The notes beneath the pieces were generated by a model. That model worked only from the letters and a program-made list of their open reading frames with translations. It had not been told where the DNA came from and searched no databases. A stretch of DNA of 64,000 bases from Zygnema cylindricum (taxonomy: Eukaryota; Streptophyta; Zygnematophyceae; Zygnematales; Zygnemataceae): positions 217,156-281,155 of the forward strand of contig JBBHKE010000990.1 of assembly GCA_037447655.1 (NCBI GenBank). The letters run 5' to 3'. Below, one piece after another: positions 45,172 to 57,316 of this stretch. Both the position numbers and the translations under genes were made by a program. Each line of letters starts with the position of its first letter. The first letter of the stretch is position 1.

Positions 45172-45772
45172 TGTTGATTTTAGGGGCGATTTTGGGCGAT
45201 ATCAGTTTTGCCGATTTTGTGTGACCGATGTCACATTATTGAATGGTACTATTTGTACGGACGAACGTCAATAATTGGACGACGTGGAGATGTACGACAC
45301 GAGATCATGCAGTTAGAATTATTCAGGTTCATATGACAGGCATGTGGAAATAGCATTTCATTGAACCACAGTAAGAGAGTGTTTTATTCATACAGATGGC
45401 ATTAAAATACAAATAGGCACTCACAATAGACAAGAAGTATACCCTTCATCCATTAATGCAAGAATAAGCAATTCAGACATAGTCAAGTGAGACAAGGAAT
45501 AAAATCTGGCTTTATTAGAGAAAGCCTTTTGTAACACTCTCCTAAAAGGACCATTTATTAAAGCTACGGCTTCGTTACAATTCTATTCTATCTCTTTGCC
45601 TACTTTATCTGTTTGCTTATTATATCTCTCCTTAATCTTTGTTATCTCTCTTGTCTTACTATTTATGTGACTCCCTAAACCCCTATGCGTGTATTAACCT
45701 GTGGCTAGTCTAAGTTATCTGTGGCAACGAGAATCTCTTCCCGTTAGCTCGGATGACCGACCCAGAGCTACA
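45172..45772 (+). mobile_element. LTR array family delta, LTR5
   Basis: 601 bp, ending CCAGAGCTACA at 45772, followed by TTAGA (45773-45777), the right TSD copy for the whole 18.3-kb array that begins with LTR1. Confidence 0.9.
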
Positions 45773-45777
45773 TTAGA

Positions 45778-45930
45778 TACTTTGACACCGTAAGCCCTAA
45801 TTCCGCACAATGCAAAACCGAAATAACAACAACAATAAAAATAAAAAGCAATATTAAACCGCCTGGTGGATGCTTTTTGTCGTTACGCTGCTTGATTGTC
45901 ATCCCCATACCTCCTAACTAGCGCGCCATT
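45778..45930. other. Flank of the array and right TSD of element H
   Basis: 153 bp of sequence between the delta array and H; continues the copy 2 segment. Ends CCATT (45926-45930), the inverted partner of AATGG at 8968-8972. Confidence 0.6.
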
Positions 45931-46981
45931 TGCAACTGTGAGACCTCTGTAGGTCATTATAATATACAGCTCACACGAAGCCTCTAAGATAACCCTGACC
46001 CCTTTGTGTTTCATCAAGAATAATTGCCACCCTGGCAGACAAAAAATCTAACCAGCTTCATCCTTGTCAAAACAAGACTCCCATGAGTTGATAGCAAAAA
46101 GAATCTTTGAATTCGCTCCCCTGAGCAGTAAGTTATGAAGGGTACAAAGTTGACCTTTTGTATTGAAACTCTCTAAGAGAGAGGGTCCTATCTACCAAAT
46201 TTTCCTAAGACCTATCTCTCTCTAAAACTCTATCTACTGAAATACGGCACCAATCAAAATACTGTATCGTACAAAAAGGTACAAGTGCAAGTATACTTTG
46301 TTTACGGCCATTGTACGACATGGCCAACTAGTTGACGCATGCCATATCTGGATTCGTTCTTGTAATCACCAGAGATGTCGTAATCTAATGTTGTCGTTCC
46401 ACGTGTCAATCAATGTGGCGGTGACCGAAAACTGCAAAAATCCTATTCTGCGATCTCGGTGTCATTCGTAGCCATCTGATCAAAACCGGATTTTAATTGT
46501 AGCCATCATAAATCGTTGCGTGATATTTAATTCGATGTCGAAACAAATTGCCCGGTATGCGTTGCGTATTCGTATTGTACTCCGTACTTTACAAAACCGT
46601 TTCCATGCGCGACGTTTATAATTTCAGCTAAATGAATTTGTTTACGCGTCACAGTTTAAATATTTGTCAAACCATATATGTCTCAGCATAGATCCTAAAC
46701 TATTATGATAAAGCTAACCACTACCGGCTAGCTTGATAGACGGTAGGTACCTGGATCAAATCTTTGGCCTGTCAAGTTCTTTTTTAGTAAATCTACTAAA
46801 GCATTTACCTGTCTCTCTCTCTGGATAGCAAAGGTAACCATGGCTCTATCTCCCTCTTGAACCTTCAATGACTACGACAAGTGTGGGAGCTAAAGAGAGG
46901 AGTTAGAGGCAGAGTGCCTTAGCTTCTTTTCTGCAATTAATTTCTAACTAGAAAATACTAAAAGAACAATTAATTTCCACA
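45931..46981 (-). mobile_element. Element H 3-prime LTR (copia alpha)
   Basis: Reverse complement TGTGGAAATTAATTG to CACAGTTGCA, 1051 bp. Sister of 8973-10016, as shown by shared private sequence and by the AATGG TSD. Lies in the inverted segment, hence opposite orientation. The CTTGATAG (46732-46739)/CTGTCAAG (46769-46776) stem encloses the conserved hairpin. Confidence 0.9.
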
Positions 46982-47061
46982 CTCTTGTTATTTTGTATTC
47001 CCCTTTTAATTTCATACCACACTTCTCCCTGCAAAAAAATAGCGTAGGGGAAGGCACAGGT
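46982..47061 (-). pseudogene. Element H 3-prime end of pol and PPT
   Basis: Encodes the last residues before the LTR (the AFPYAIFLQGEVW-type tail) and ends in CAGGT (47057-47061), one TSD copy of the solo LTR that follows. Confidence 0.7.
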
Positions 47062-48240
47062 TGAAACTTTGTGTGCTCCATTGCCCACTCAAATCGCAGA
47101 TCCAAAAGAAGCTAATCTAGATAGTGGCGACTCCAAGTTTATATAAACCCAAATGACTGACCCCAAGACAATCAGAAACCCATTATAGCTTCACCCCTGT
47201 GAAAAAAGACTTTCTGTGTGCTCAGTTCCACCACAGAATGCAAAGTTAGAATATGAGTTTTGGACACATTCACCCACTTTAACTTTCCCTTTGAAATATT
47301 GCCACCTTAGCAGGAAAAAACTCTGACCGACTACTCTCTTGTGTAGCTTGGACTTCTTTGAGTCCGCAACAAAAAAAATCACTGAAAATGGTCTAGTAAA
47401 TTGATAGTTATAAATGGTCAAAGATGACCTTTTGTACTGGAGCTCTCTCGGAGAGAGGCTGCTACCTACTAAATTTTTTAAGTCCTATCTCTCTCTATAA
47501 CTCTATCTACTGACGTACAACACCAATCAAATTACTGTGTCGTATAGAAAAGTACATTTCTCGGTGTACTTTCTGTACGACCATCGTACAACATGGCCAA
47601 AATATCGACACATGTCATATCCGGATTTGTTCCCGTAACCTTCGGAGTTGCCGCAATCCAACGATGTTGCGCCACGTGTCATATGACGTGGCGATGTTAG
47701 TAAAATGCCAAAAGTACATATTTCGTGATTGCGGCCCCTATCGTGGCCGTCCGGTCAAAACCGGATTCAATTATAGCCGTTGAAAATATACGCGCGGTAT
47801 TTGTTTCGCGGTTGAAACAAATGCGCGGTATCCGTTTCATATAATACATTAAACTGTACATTGTACTATTCAAAACTGTATCTATACATTACGTATCTTT
47901 TTCCCGTTAAATGAACTAGTCTACGTGTAACAAATTAAATATTTGTCAAACCTTCTATATCCTACCACTAATCCTAGACTTATAGGTTAAAGCTAACATG
48001 TAGTTTGACGGACGGTAAGTACCCGGATCAAATCCTGGATCCGTCATACCTTTTAGGTAACTTTATATAGATTTGCCAAGAGGACAACCTAGGCATCCAT
48101 GAATCTAACTCCTCCTCAAATCATCAGTGATTGCAACAAGTGTGGGGACTAAAGTGAAGAGTTAGAGGCTAGTTGTCAGTGTCTCCTCTTTAACTTTAAT
48201 TTTACAATCTCTAGACCTAGAAAATAGTTCAATTTCAACA
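47062..48240 (-). mobile_element. Solo beta LTR in H, TSD CAGGT
   Basis: Reverse complement TGTTGAAATTGAACTATTTT to AAAGTTTCA, 1179 bp. Perfect 5-bp TSD CAGGT (47057-47061, 48241-48245). Fixes the exact ends of the beta LTR family. Confidence 0.95.
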
Positions 48241-48602
48241 CAGGTTTTGTCATCATATCTGCTACCGTTTCACTATATGGTCTATATTCTAAACTGGTTA
48301 TTCCGTCTTCTACCTTTTCCCTAACGAAACTAAGTATAATGTCCATATGTTTTGCTTTAAAATGTTGTTAAAGATTGGCAGAAATGGCAATTGCTGCCTG
48401 ATTCTCACAAAATACTTTATGAACACCACTCTTAAGATAACCAAGTTCACTAAGCAAAGACTTATCCCACATTAATTCTCTTACAGCAAAGCAAGAGGCC
48501 ATGTACTCAACCTCCATGGTGGACTGAGCAATGACCTTTTGTTGCTTGCTACTCCAGCAGCAAGCCCCATCACCCACATACAATACTTACCCATACGTGC
48601 AT
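48241..48602 (-). pseudogene. Element H RNase H fragment
   Basis: Minus-strand copia RNase H: YVGDGACCWSSKQQKVIAQS, TMEVEYMASCF, and CENQAAIAISAN (the usual CDNQAA Asp replaced by Glu). Interrupted on the right by the beta LTR at 48603; continues at 50967. Confidence 0.85.
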
Positions 48603-50966
48603 TGAAACACTAAGACCTCCATTGGTCTTCAAAGTAGGCAGCTCTCAAAAAGCTTATCTAGTTAGTGCAAACTCCAAGTTGATACAAACCCAAATGATTG
48701 ACCCCTTGACAATCAAAACCCTAATACAACTTCACCCTTGTGAAATAAGACTTTCTATGTGCTCAATTCCACCACAGAATGCAAAGTTAGAATATGAGTT
48801 TTGGACACATTCACCCACTTTGACTTTCCCTTAGAAATACAGCCACCTGTTGATATTTGAGTATTTTCTAGGTCTCTATTAGGATAGAAAAAGAGCTGAG
48901 GCGGTCTGCCTCTAACTCCCCTATCCAAGCCCCCACACTTGTTGTAGTCACTGAAGGCTGGATAGGGAGCTAGAGCCATGGCTGCCTAGGCTCTCTAGAG
49001 AAGACAGGGGGTGAAATAGGTAGACTTACCAAAAGTTAGTTGACGGACCCAGGAATTGATCCTGGTACCTGCCGTCCGTCAATCCGCATTAGCCGTTAGC
49101 TCTAGCCGTTAAGTCTAGGACAGATATTAAAATATATAGGGTTTGATAAATATATAAATCGTCATTTGTAGATTAATCCGTTTAACGATTAATAGATACT
49201 TAGTACATAGATACAGTTTGATTTAGTACGAAGTACGGTATGTGGACAGAACGGATACCGCGCATTTGTTTCGCTATCAAAACAAATACCGCGCGTCGAA
49301 TTTCAGCGGCTAGGATTATAGCCAGTTTTGATCGGACGGCCACGATAGGCGCGGCGATCACGGAAAAGGCATTTTTGGCGTTTTACGGTCTTTGCCACGT
49401 CAGATGACACGTGGCGTGATAACATTGGACTACGGGAATTCCGAAGATTACAGGAACTAATCCTGATTTGACACGTGTCGACATTTTGGCGATGTCGTAC
49501 AATGGCCGTACATAAAGTACACCGGCACCTGTACTTTTCTGTACGACACAGTAATTTGATTGGTGCCGTACTTCAGTAGATAGAGTTTTTGAGAGGGAAT
49601 AGGACTTAGAAAATTTTGGGTAGGCAGCTGCCTCTCCCAGAGAGCACTCTGTATAAATGGCAAACTTTGGCCAACCATAACTATCAATTTACTTGACCAT
49701 TTTCAGTGATTATTTTTGCTGCGCACTCAGGGGAGTCTAGGCTACACAAGGGTGTAGTCGGTCAGTGTTTTTGTCTGCCAGGGTGGCTGCATTTATAAGG
49801 GAAAGTCAAAGTGGGTGAATGTGTCCAAATCTCATATTATAACTTTGCATTCTGTGGTGGAACTGAGCACACAGAAAGTGTTATTTCACCGGGGTGAATC
49901 TATATTGGGATTGTGACTGTCAAGGGGTCATTCATTTGAGTTTATATTAACTTGGAGTCGACACTATCTAGATTAGCTTCTTTTGGATCTGCATACTCTG
50001 AGGGCCAATGGACGTCTCAGAGTTTCACCACCTTGGCAGGCAAAATATCTAACCGACTACACCTCTGTGTAGCGTGGACTCCCCTGGGTCCGAAGCAAAA
50101 AGAATCACTAAATTTGGTCAACCGAGTGAGTTAATATTAAATGGCAAAGTTTGCCGATTTATACTGATGCTCTCTAGTAGAGAGGTGGCTACCTACAAAA
50201 ATGTTGTAAGTCCTAAAACCCCTCTCTTAACCCTCTAGTATTGATGTCCGGTCCAATCGCAACACTGTATAGTACATAAAGGTACAAGTGTCGGTGTACC
50301 TTTTGTACGGCCATCGTACGACAAGGCCAAAAAGTCGATACATGGCATATCCGGATTCGTTCCTATAATCCCTAGAGATGCCGCAAGCAAATGTGGTTGT
50401 GCCACGTGTCAATCGACGTGGTTATGACCGCAAACCGCCAAAAACCTATTCCGCGATCTCGGCATCTATCGCGACCGTCCGGTCAGAACCGGCATTTAAT
50501 TGTAGCCCTTGAAATTAAATGCGCGATATTTGTTTCGCTATCGAAACAAATGCACGGTATTTGTTTCATCATCTTACCGTACTCCGTACTATATAAAAAC
50601 AATATTTATGCATGACGTACTATTTCTAGTTAAACGAATTAGTCTATGTGTAAACATTTGAATTCTTATCAAACCCAATGTATCATAGCACACTTTTTAG
50701 GCTAAATGTTAGCGTTGTCGGCTACCGGCTTGTCTGACCAACGGTAGGTACCAGGATCAATTTGAGGGTCAGTGAATCCCTTTTTGGTAAATATACTAGA
50801 CAGTACTCCTGACTCTCTATAAAGCTTAGGCAGCCATGGCTCTAGCTCCCTATCCAGCCTTCTGTGACTACAAAAAGTGTGAGGGCTTAGAGAAAGGAGT
50901 TAGAGACAGACTGCCTCTGCTCTTTTCTGTCCTAACAAAGACCTAGAAAATACTTAAATTTGAACA
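48603..50966 (-). mobile_element. Solo beta LTR in H, TSD TGCAT, itself split
   Basis: Two parts, 48603-48847 and 50033-50966, together one beta LTR in minus orientation, flanked by TGCAT (48598-48602, 50967-50971). Split by the plus-strand beta LTR at 48848-50027. The left end is somewhat diverged. Confidence 0.9.
48848..50027 (+). mobile_element. Solo beta LTR nested in a beta LTR, TSD CCACC
   Basis: TGTTGATATTTGAGTATTTT to CAGAGTTTCA, 1180 bp, flanked by CCACC (48843-48847, 50028-50032). The third level of nesting: H, then beta minus, then beta plus. Confidence 0.95.
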
Positions 50967-53900
50967 TGCATCTCCTCATAGGAGCATCCCTATATGTGGC
51001 ATCACTCCAAGTGGTGATGTAAGTATTGTACTCACCCAAATGCAGCTATGAATCTCTAGTCCCTATGAGATATCTAAGGACTCTCTTAGCTGCCTCCCAA
51101 TCTTTCTAAGTGGGAGCATTCAGACTCCTTCTTAGTACTCCTAAAGCTACGGCTATGTCTAGACGCGTACAATTTATGAAATATATTAGGTTGCCCACTA
51201 CTTGTCTATAAGGGACGGTCTGCATAAATCACTTCTCTCCCGAGCCTACCTCATCATCCAAGATTATAACTCCCTCTTCCACACTCCCCTCACTTCCCTT
51301 CTTTAGTTCCATAAGAGTGGAACAACTATTAGCCTTGTCTATTTGGAATCTTTCTAACATGATTCCAATGGCCTCTTTTTGAGTTAATCATATTATCTTT
51401 GTATCTTTGTCTCTCTCTCTACCTAAATTCCCAAAAAATACCTAGCTTCTCCCCTATCTTTCATCTCAAATCTTCTTATTAGATCATTTTTCAACTTATT
51501 TATTTTATCCATAGATTTACTTAAAACAAGCAATCATCAACATAAATTGCAATAAAAATAATTCCTTCCTCATCTTCAAACAAATAAATTGAGTGATCGG
51601 AACTGATCCAAATGTATCCCAAACCTATAAGAAACTCATCGAGCTTCTTGTCCATTGTCGGCGCGCATGTTTCCTCCCATACAAAGATTTGATCAATCGT
51701 CATACCTTGCTCTCCTCCCTTTGCTCCACAAATCCTTCGGGCTCTCATATAAAAATCTCCTCTTGTAACTCTCTATGTAGGAAGGCCGTCTTGATGTCCA
51801 TCTGATGCACTTCCATGTCTTCTACTGCAGCCATACTGAGAACTATCAGAACTGAGGGAAACCTGACGACCGGAGCAAAAGTCTCCTCGTATTCAATTCC
51901 CCTTTTTCGGGTAAATCCCTTCGCCACTAACCGAGCCTTGTAGCGCTCAATGGTGTTATCCGGGTTGAGTTCCAATTTGAATACCCACTTACACCCGATT
52001 GGCTTCCTATCAGGGGGACAATCTACCAATTCACACGTATTGGCTGCCATAATCGAAGCCATCTCCTCATTTATGGTTGTCTTCAACCAATTCCTATCAG
52101 GACATTTCATCGCCTCACCATAAGTTTGGGGTTTATCGAGATGAGACAGTTTGGTTACCTTGTTGTTAACTTGTGTCTCTTGCAGTCTTTTGCTGATTCT
52201 CCTTCCACCCTCAAACTATGATGCCAGAATGGATGGCTCTCGTGGATTCTTACGAACAGTTTCAACTTCTCCTCTATCCTTCGAATCTGGGTCTATTTCC
52301 ACCACGTCTTCTGCTTCGGTTGGAGTTAGCACTAGTGGTTCCACGGCTGAATTCTCCTCAGTTTGATTTGCACCTGCAATATCATCATCTTCTCAAAATT
52401 CTGGATAGTTAGAAAGTTCAAAATCATCATAATTTTCTGACTCAAATCTGATTTTGACTGTCTTTGTATGCTTAAAGGGATCTACACATTTCCCTTCATC
52501 TATGACCACTAGATGCTTTACTAGGATTATATCTTCTCTCTTGAGATCATAGACTCTATATCCTTTTACATCTTCATCATATCCTAGCAAGTATCTTGGT
52601 TTTCCTTTTGGATCTAACTTCCAGTTTGACCGATCTGTGTCTAGGCTGAATACTTGACTACCGAAAACCTTTAAGTGTGAAACATCTGGTTTTCGTCCGT
52701 TCTATCTCTAATAAGGAGTTTGGCCTTTTACTTCTGAAGTAAAAACTCTATTCTTGAGATAATTTGCACAGTTCATAGCTTCGGCCCAAAATCTCTTTCC
52801 TATCTTCTTATCTGAGAGCATACTCCTGGCACTATCACTTAGTGTTCTATTTAACCTCTCGGCTACACCAATCTGCTCAGGATTTTTAGAAATTGTCTTT
52901 TGGTGTTGCACTCCATGTTCTCTCAGAAAATCCTCAAACTGATTGGAGGTATACTCTCCCCCATTATCACTCCTTACTGTCTTAATAGAGGTTTCATGGA
53001 GTTTCTCACTCCATGCCTTATCTTCCTTAAATACCTGTGGGGCCTCTGATATATTTTTCAAAGCCACAACATAATATGATGAACACGAGTATAGTAAAGT
53101 TTCTTTTTTGATCGCTTAAAGTCAGCTTAAACATCCATTGGCTACCTTTTTCAGCAGTAAAATAAACTTCCTCCTCAAAACTAGCAGTAAAGGTTCCCTT
53201 CATAGTGATTATCCCAAAACCCTTATCATCTAACATAGACGTTGAGAGGAGGTTTTTGTTTAACTCTAGAATAAACAACACATCGGAGAATGTCACTATG
53301 GATGTCTTTCCCTCCACTAAGACTTTCAGATCTACCGATCCTACCATAGTAGTAGTGACTACCCTCCCATCCCTATACTCTATCTCTACGGTGGAAATCT
53401 TTCTCATCTTAGTGAACACGTGTTTATCCTTACACATGTGCATGGAGGCACCGGAATCCACAATCAAACCTCCTTCACCTTTCAAACCTCCAAAAGCACA
53501 TTTTTGCTTTCGAGGAATTTCGACATCGGTCTTTGCCTCCAACTCCTCATCCAGCAAGAGCTCATCGTCTTCGTCCTCGGATTCCTCCTCATGTACCTGA
53601 GTCACAAGAGCCTTTTTCTTTCCTCTTAGAGGTCCACCAATCTGCCCCTTCTTTAACCGACGTTCAGTTAGCTTAGTGCACTCCACCATATAGTGCTCTG
53701 GTTTCTTACAAAATTGACACAAACCTTTGGGAGCCCTTGGTCCAAACTCCTCGTTTTGATTTTTCTGCCCCCCTCCTCGATAATTTCCTATCGGTTTCCT
53801 AAATTCGTTGTTCCTCTAATCGGTCCTAGCTGCCAAGGCATGCCCACTCTTTCCTCCCCTTCGGATCTCAATCTTGTTCTCCCGAACGATAATCATCCTT

Positions 53901-54144
53901 ACCAATGAATTCCATATCCACCTTGAGTCTGACAAGTCCTCCACACGGTTTACTATGTTCTCGAACTCATCTGGTAACTTCATGAGCAAGCAGTTAACCT
54001 TCATCTTTTCAGTTTAAACCTATCCTATACTCTCTAGCTCCATGAAAAGTCTTGCGAGCTCATTACAAAAATCCAACATCTTCCCCACCTTGTATGCATA
54101 TGCGTTAATTTTCTGATCAGCCAAATGTTGATACTAATTCGTAC
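50967..54144 (-). pseudogene. Element H gag-mid, protease, integrase, reverse transcriptase
   Basis: Reading leftwards from 54144: Gag core (LPDEFENIVNRVEDLSDSRW), zinc knuckle CQFCKKPEHYMVEC, protease GLIVDSGASMHMC, the start of the integrase region, then a deletion (around 53055-53090) removing the zinc-binding and first catalytic part, then SDNGGEYTSNQFEDF and GVAERLNRTLSDSARS, the KPRYLLGYDEDVKGYRVYDL region, and reverse transcriptase with [33 protein letters not shown] and IYVDD. Many stops and frame changes. It begins at CGTAC (54140-54144), the R target-site copy, in the same Gag codons where the H N-terminal part stops at 10469. Confidence 0.85.
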
Positions 54145-55213
54145 TGTAGAAATTGATGGTTCTTTTAGTATTTTCTAGGTCTAAAATAAAATGCAGAAAA
54201 GAAGCAAAGGCAGTCTACCTCTAACTTCTCTCTTCAACTCCCACACTTGTTGCACTCACTGAAAGTCGGAAAGGAAGCTAGAGCCATGGCTGCCTATGCT
54301 ATCTTGAGATTTACGGGTAGTAGATTAGTTGATTTACGGGAGTACATTAGTTGATTTACTAAAATTAATGTTTTCAAATCCAAGATTTGATCCTGGTATT
54401 ATCCTACAGTTTGAGCCGCCGTAGCCGGTAGCTCTATCCATTTAGTCTATGAGTAGTGATAAACCATATAGTGTTTAATAATTAGATAAACATTACTACG
54501 CTGACAAATTCATTTAACAGAAACTATTTACAAGATACAAGGGTTCGGTTATGTAAAAGTACGGATTAATGTACGAACAAGAAACAAGTACCGCGGATTT
54601 GTTTCGATAGCAAAACGAATATCGCGCAGGTATTTATTACGGCTACGATTAAATCTGCATTTAATCGGACGGCCGAAATGAATGCCGAGGTGGAGCAAGA
54701 GGATTTTGGCGGTTTTTGGTCATCGCAAGATCGGATGACACGTGGCAGATTGACATAAGATCACGGCATCTCCGAGGATTAAGGTAGCGAATCCGGATAT
54801 AACATGTGTCGACATTTAGGCCATGTCGTACAATATCCGTACATAAAGTACACCGGCTGCTATACTTTTGTGTACGGAAGTGAAATATAATTGGTGCCGT
54901 ACATCAGTAGATAGAGTTTTAGAGAGAGATAGGACTTAGAAAAAAATGCTAGATAGTACCCTCTCTCCAAGAGAGCTTCAATCTAAAAAGGTCAACTCTG
55001 ACTCTCCATAGCTTACTACTTAGAGGAGCAAATTCAAAGATTCTTTTTGTTATCGACTCGCGGGAGTCTTGCCTTTACAAGGGTGGAGGTGGTGAGAGTT
55101 TTTGTTTGCCAGGGTGGTGGTTATTCTTGCTGAAACACAAAGGGGTCAGGGTTATCCTAGAGGCTTCTTGCAAACTGTCCATTCTAAGGACCTATGGAGG
55201 TCTCAGAGTTGCA
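54145..55213 (+). mobile_element. Element R 5-prime LTR (copia alpha)
   Basis: TGTAGAAATTGATGGTTC to CAGAGTTGCA, 1069 bp; sister of 10470-11537. Preceded by CGTAC (54140-54144). Now opposite in orientation to its sister because it lies inside the inverted segment. Confidence 0.9.
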
Positions 55214-55228
55214 GGTTATGGGCCCACC
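55214..55228 (+). other. Primer-binding site of R (perfect half tRNA-iMet match)
   Basis: GGTTATGGGCCCACC directly after the LTR. The reverse complement GGTGGGCCCATAACC is the 5-prime side of the anticodon stem and the anticodon loop (CAU) of plant initiator tRNA-Met as I recall it; in animal initiators the corresponding bases read GCTGGGCCCATAACC. Confidence 0.8.
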
Positions 55229-55545
55229 CTCTAGGGTACCCATCTTTAATGGAACTGGCTTCATATACTGGGAAAGTATGATGATAGGAGCTCTATGCGA
55301 GAAAAAAATTTGGGGGGTAGTGAGTGGACGAGTGGGGCGTCCATCAAGTCTTGGAATCCCGCCAGGGTTTGGAGGAAGCAGATTCACAAAGAAAGTAGAT
55401 CTATCTTCAACGGAGTAGACAAAAGAAAGGGATGTGGTGCACAAAGGAACGGAGAACGAGAAAACCACACCAATAGCAACTAGATCGGCATTCATGTCAC
55501 CTATTCCGAGGAACGAGGAGAATGATACTGATACCTAGGACTTCA
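55229..55545 (+). pseudogene. Element R gag, N-terminal part
   Basis: Gag start in pieces: MMIGALCEKKIWGVVSGRVG, GIPPGFGGSRFTKKVDLSST, then a frameshifted Lys/Arg-rich linker. It stops at about the FNN codons (55545), where minus-strand T integrase begins. The rest of this Gag begins at 16901 on the minus strand; about 85 bp are missing in between. Confidence 0.75.
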
Positions 55546-57301
55546 ACAACTCCCCGAGTGATGGCACTCTAGCTAGCCCCCGAAAATTTGTGTGTACTAA
55601 ATCTAGAACCTTTTCTCCCTTATAAGTGGCAGTTTTTGGGAAAGGTAACATGTGTGCTTTACCTTGAGCACTTCCACTACAATCACTTAGATTCTCACTC
55701 TCATTGAACTGAATTCGTTCCACTACTCCCATCTTTTTCATCTTTCTTAACTTATCTAGATTCACATGCCCAAGCATCTTGTGCCACAACATTATATCAT
55801 GAACACCAGAATAATAAAGTTTATTCTTTTCATTGCTTAGAATCAGCCTGAACATCCCTTGGCTACCTTTTTCAGCAGTAAAATAAACTTCCTCCTCAAA
55901 CCTAGTAGTAAAGACTCCTTTCCTAGTGCTGGTATCAAAACCCTTATCATCTAATACAGACGTAGAGATGAGGTTTTTGTTCAGCTCCGGAATAAATAAT
56001 ACATTGGAGAATGTAACCATGGATGTCTTTCTTTCTACTAACACTTTTAGATCTACCGATCCTACAAGAGTAGTAGTGACTATCCTCCCATCCCCGTACT
56101 CTATCTCTACGGTGGGAATCTTTTTTATCTTAGTCAACAGGTGTTTATCTTTACACATGTGAATTGATGCACTTGAGTCTACAATCCAGCCTGCTTCACC
56201 TTTTAATCCACCGAAAGCACATTTCTGCTTTCCTGGAATTTCGACCTCATTTTTCGCTTCAAACTCCTCATCGAATAGGAGTTCATCGTACTCGTCCTCC
56301 GATTCCGCCTCATGAACTTGTGTCACAAGGGCCTTTTTGTTTCCACTCGGGGGTCCACCGGTCTGCCCCTCGTTTAACCGCAGCTCGGTTAACTTAGTGC
56401 ATTCAACCATTTAGTGTCTGTGTTTTTTACAAAAATGGCACAAACCCTTGGGAGTCCTTGGTCACAACTCTTCGGTCTGATTTTTCTTCCCCTTCCCTCG
56501 ATAATTTCCAACCTGTTTCCTGGAATCATTGTTTTTATAATCGGTCCCAGCTGCCAAAGCTTGCCCACTCTTTCCTCCCTTTCGAACTCAATCATATTCT
56601 CCCGAACGAGAATCATCCTAACCGTTGAATTCCATATCCACATTGAGTCTGGCAAATCTTGCACACGGTTGACTATGTTTTCGAACTCATCGGGTAACTT
56701 CATCAAAAAAGAGTTAACCTTTTCCTTTTCGCTTAATACTTTTCCACCACTCTCCTGTTCCATGAAAAGTGTAGCAAGCTTATTGCAAAAATCCAACATC
56801 TTGCCCCCTTTGTATACATACTCCTTAATTTTCTGATAAGCAAATTTTTGTTGCTGAATCGTACCACTTCGGTAAATCTGTATGAGAGCCACCCAAAGAT
56901 CGGATGCCCTCTCTACCTGGAAATGGGAAGATTTAAGCCCTTGAGTAAAATGGCGGAGGATAAAGTGCTTAGCCGCCATATTGTTGTAGTTCGAGGTATC
57001 GATATCATTCTCCTCGTTCCTCGGAATATGTGACAAGAATGCCGAACCGATTGCTATTGGTGTGACCGTCTCCTTCTCCTTTCCTTTGTCCACCACCTCC
57101 CTTTCTTTTTTCTCCTCCATTGAAGATGGATCTGCATTTCTAGTGAATCTGCCTCTTGTAAACCTTAGCGGTATCCCAAGACTAGATGGACGCCTCACCC
57201 GTCCACTCATTATTCCCCAAAACCGTTTCTCACATAGAGCTCCTATCATCATACTTTCTTAGTATATGAAGCCAACTCCATTGAATATTGGCACCCTAGA
57301 T
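55546..57301 (-). pseudogene. Element T gag, protease and integrase N-part
   Basis: Reading leftwards: Gag (MMIGALCEKRFWGIMSGRVR, NNMAAKHFILRHFTQGLKSS, IQQQKFAYQKIKEYVYKGGK, LPDEFENIVNRVQDLPDSMW) open for 287 codons, a zinc-knuckle region broken at 56410, protease GWIVDSSASIHMC (DSSAS instead of DSGAS), then integrase LWHKMLGHVNLDKLRKMKKM with the second zinc Cys changed (CSGSAQGKAH), ending at LVHTNFRGLARVPSLGE, where the first catalytic Asp is Asn. The sequence stops at 55546; the rest of integrase and pol is at 16902-19363. The altered catalytic residues would already disable the protein. Confidence 0.85.
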
Positions 57302-57316
57302 GGTGGGCCCATAACG
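57302..57316 (-). other. Primer-binding site of T
   Basis: Reverse complement CGTTATGGGCCCACC; one mismatch to the perfect half tRNA-iMet site. Confidence 0.75.
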
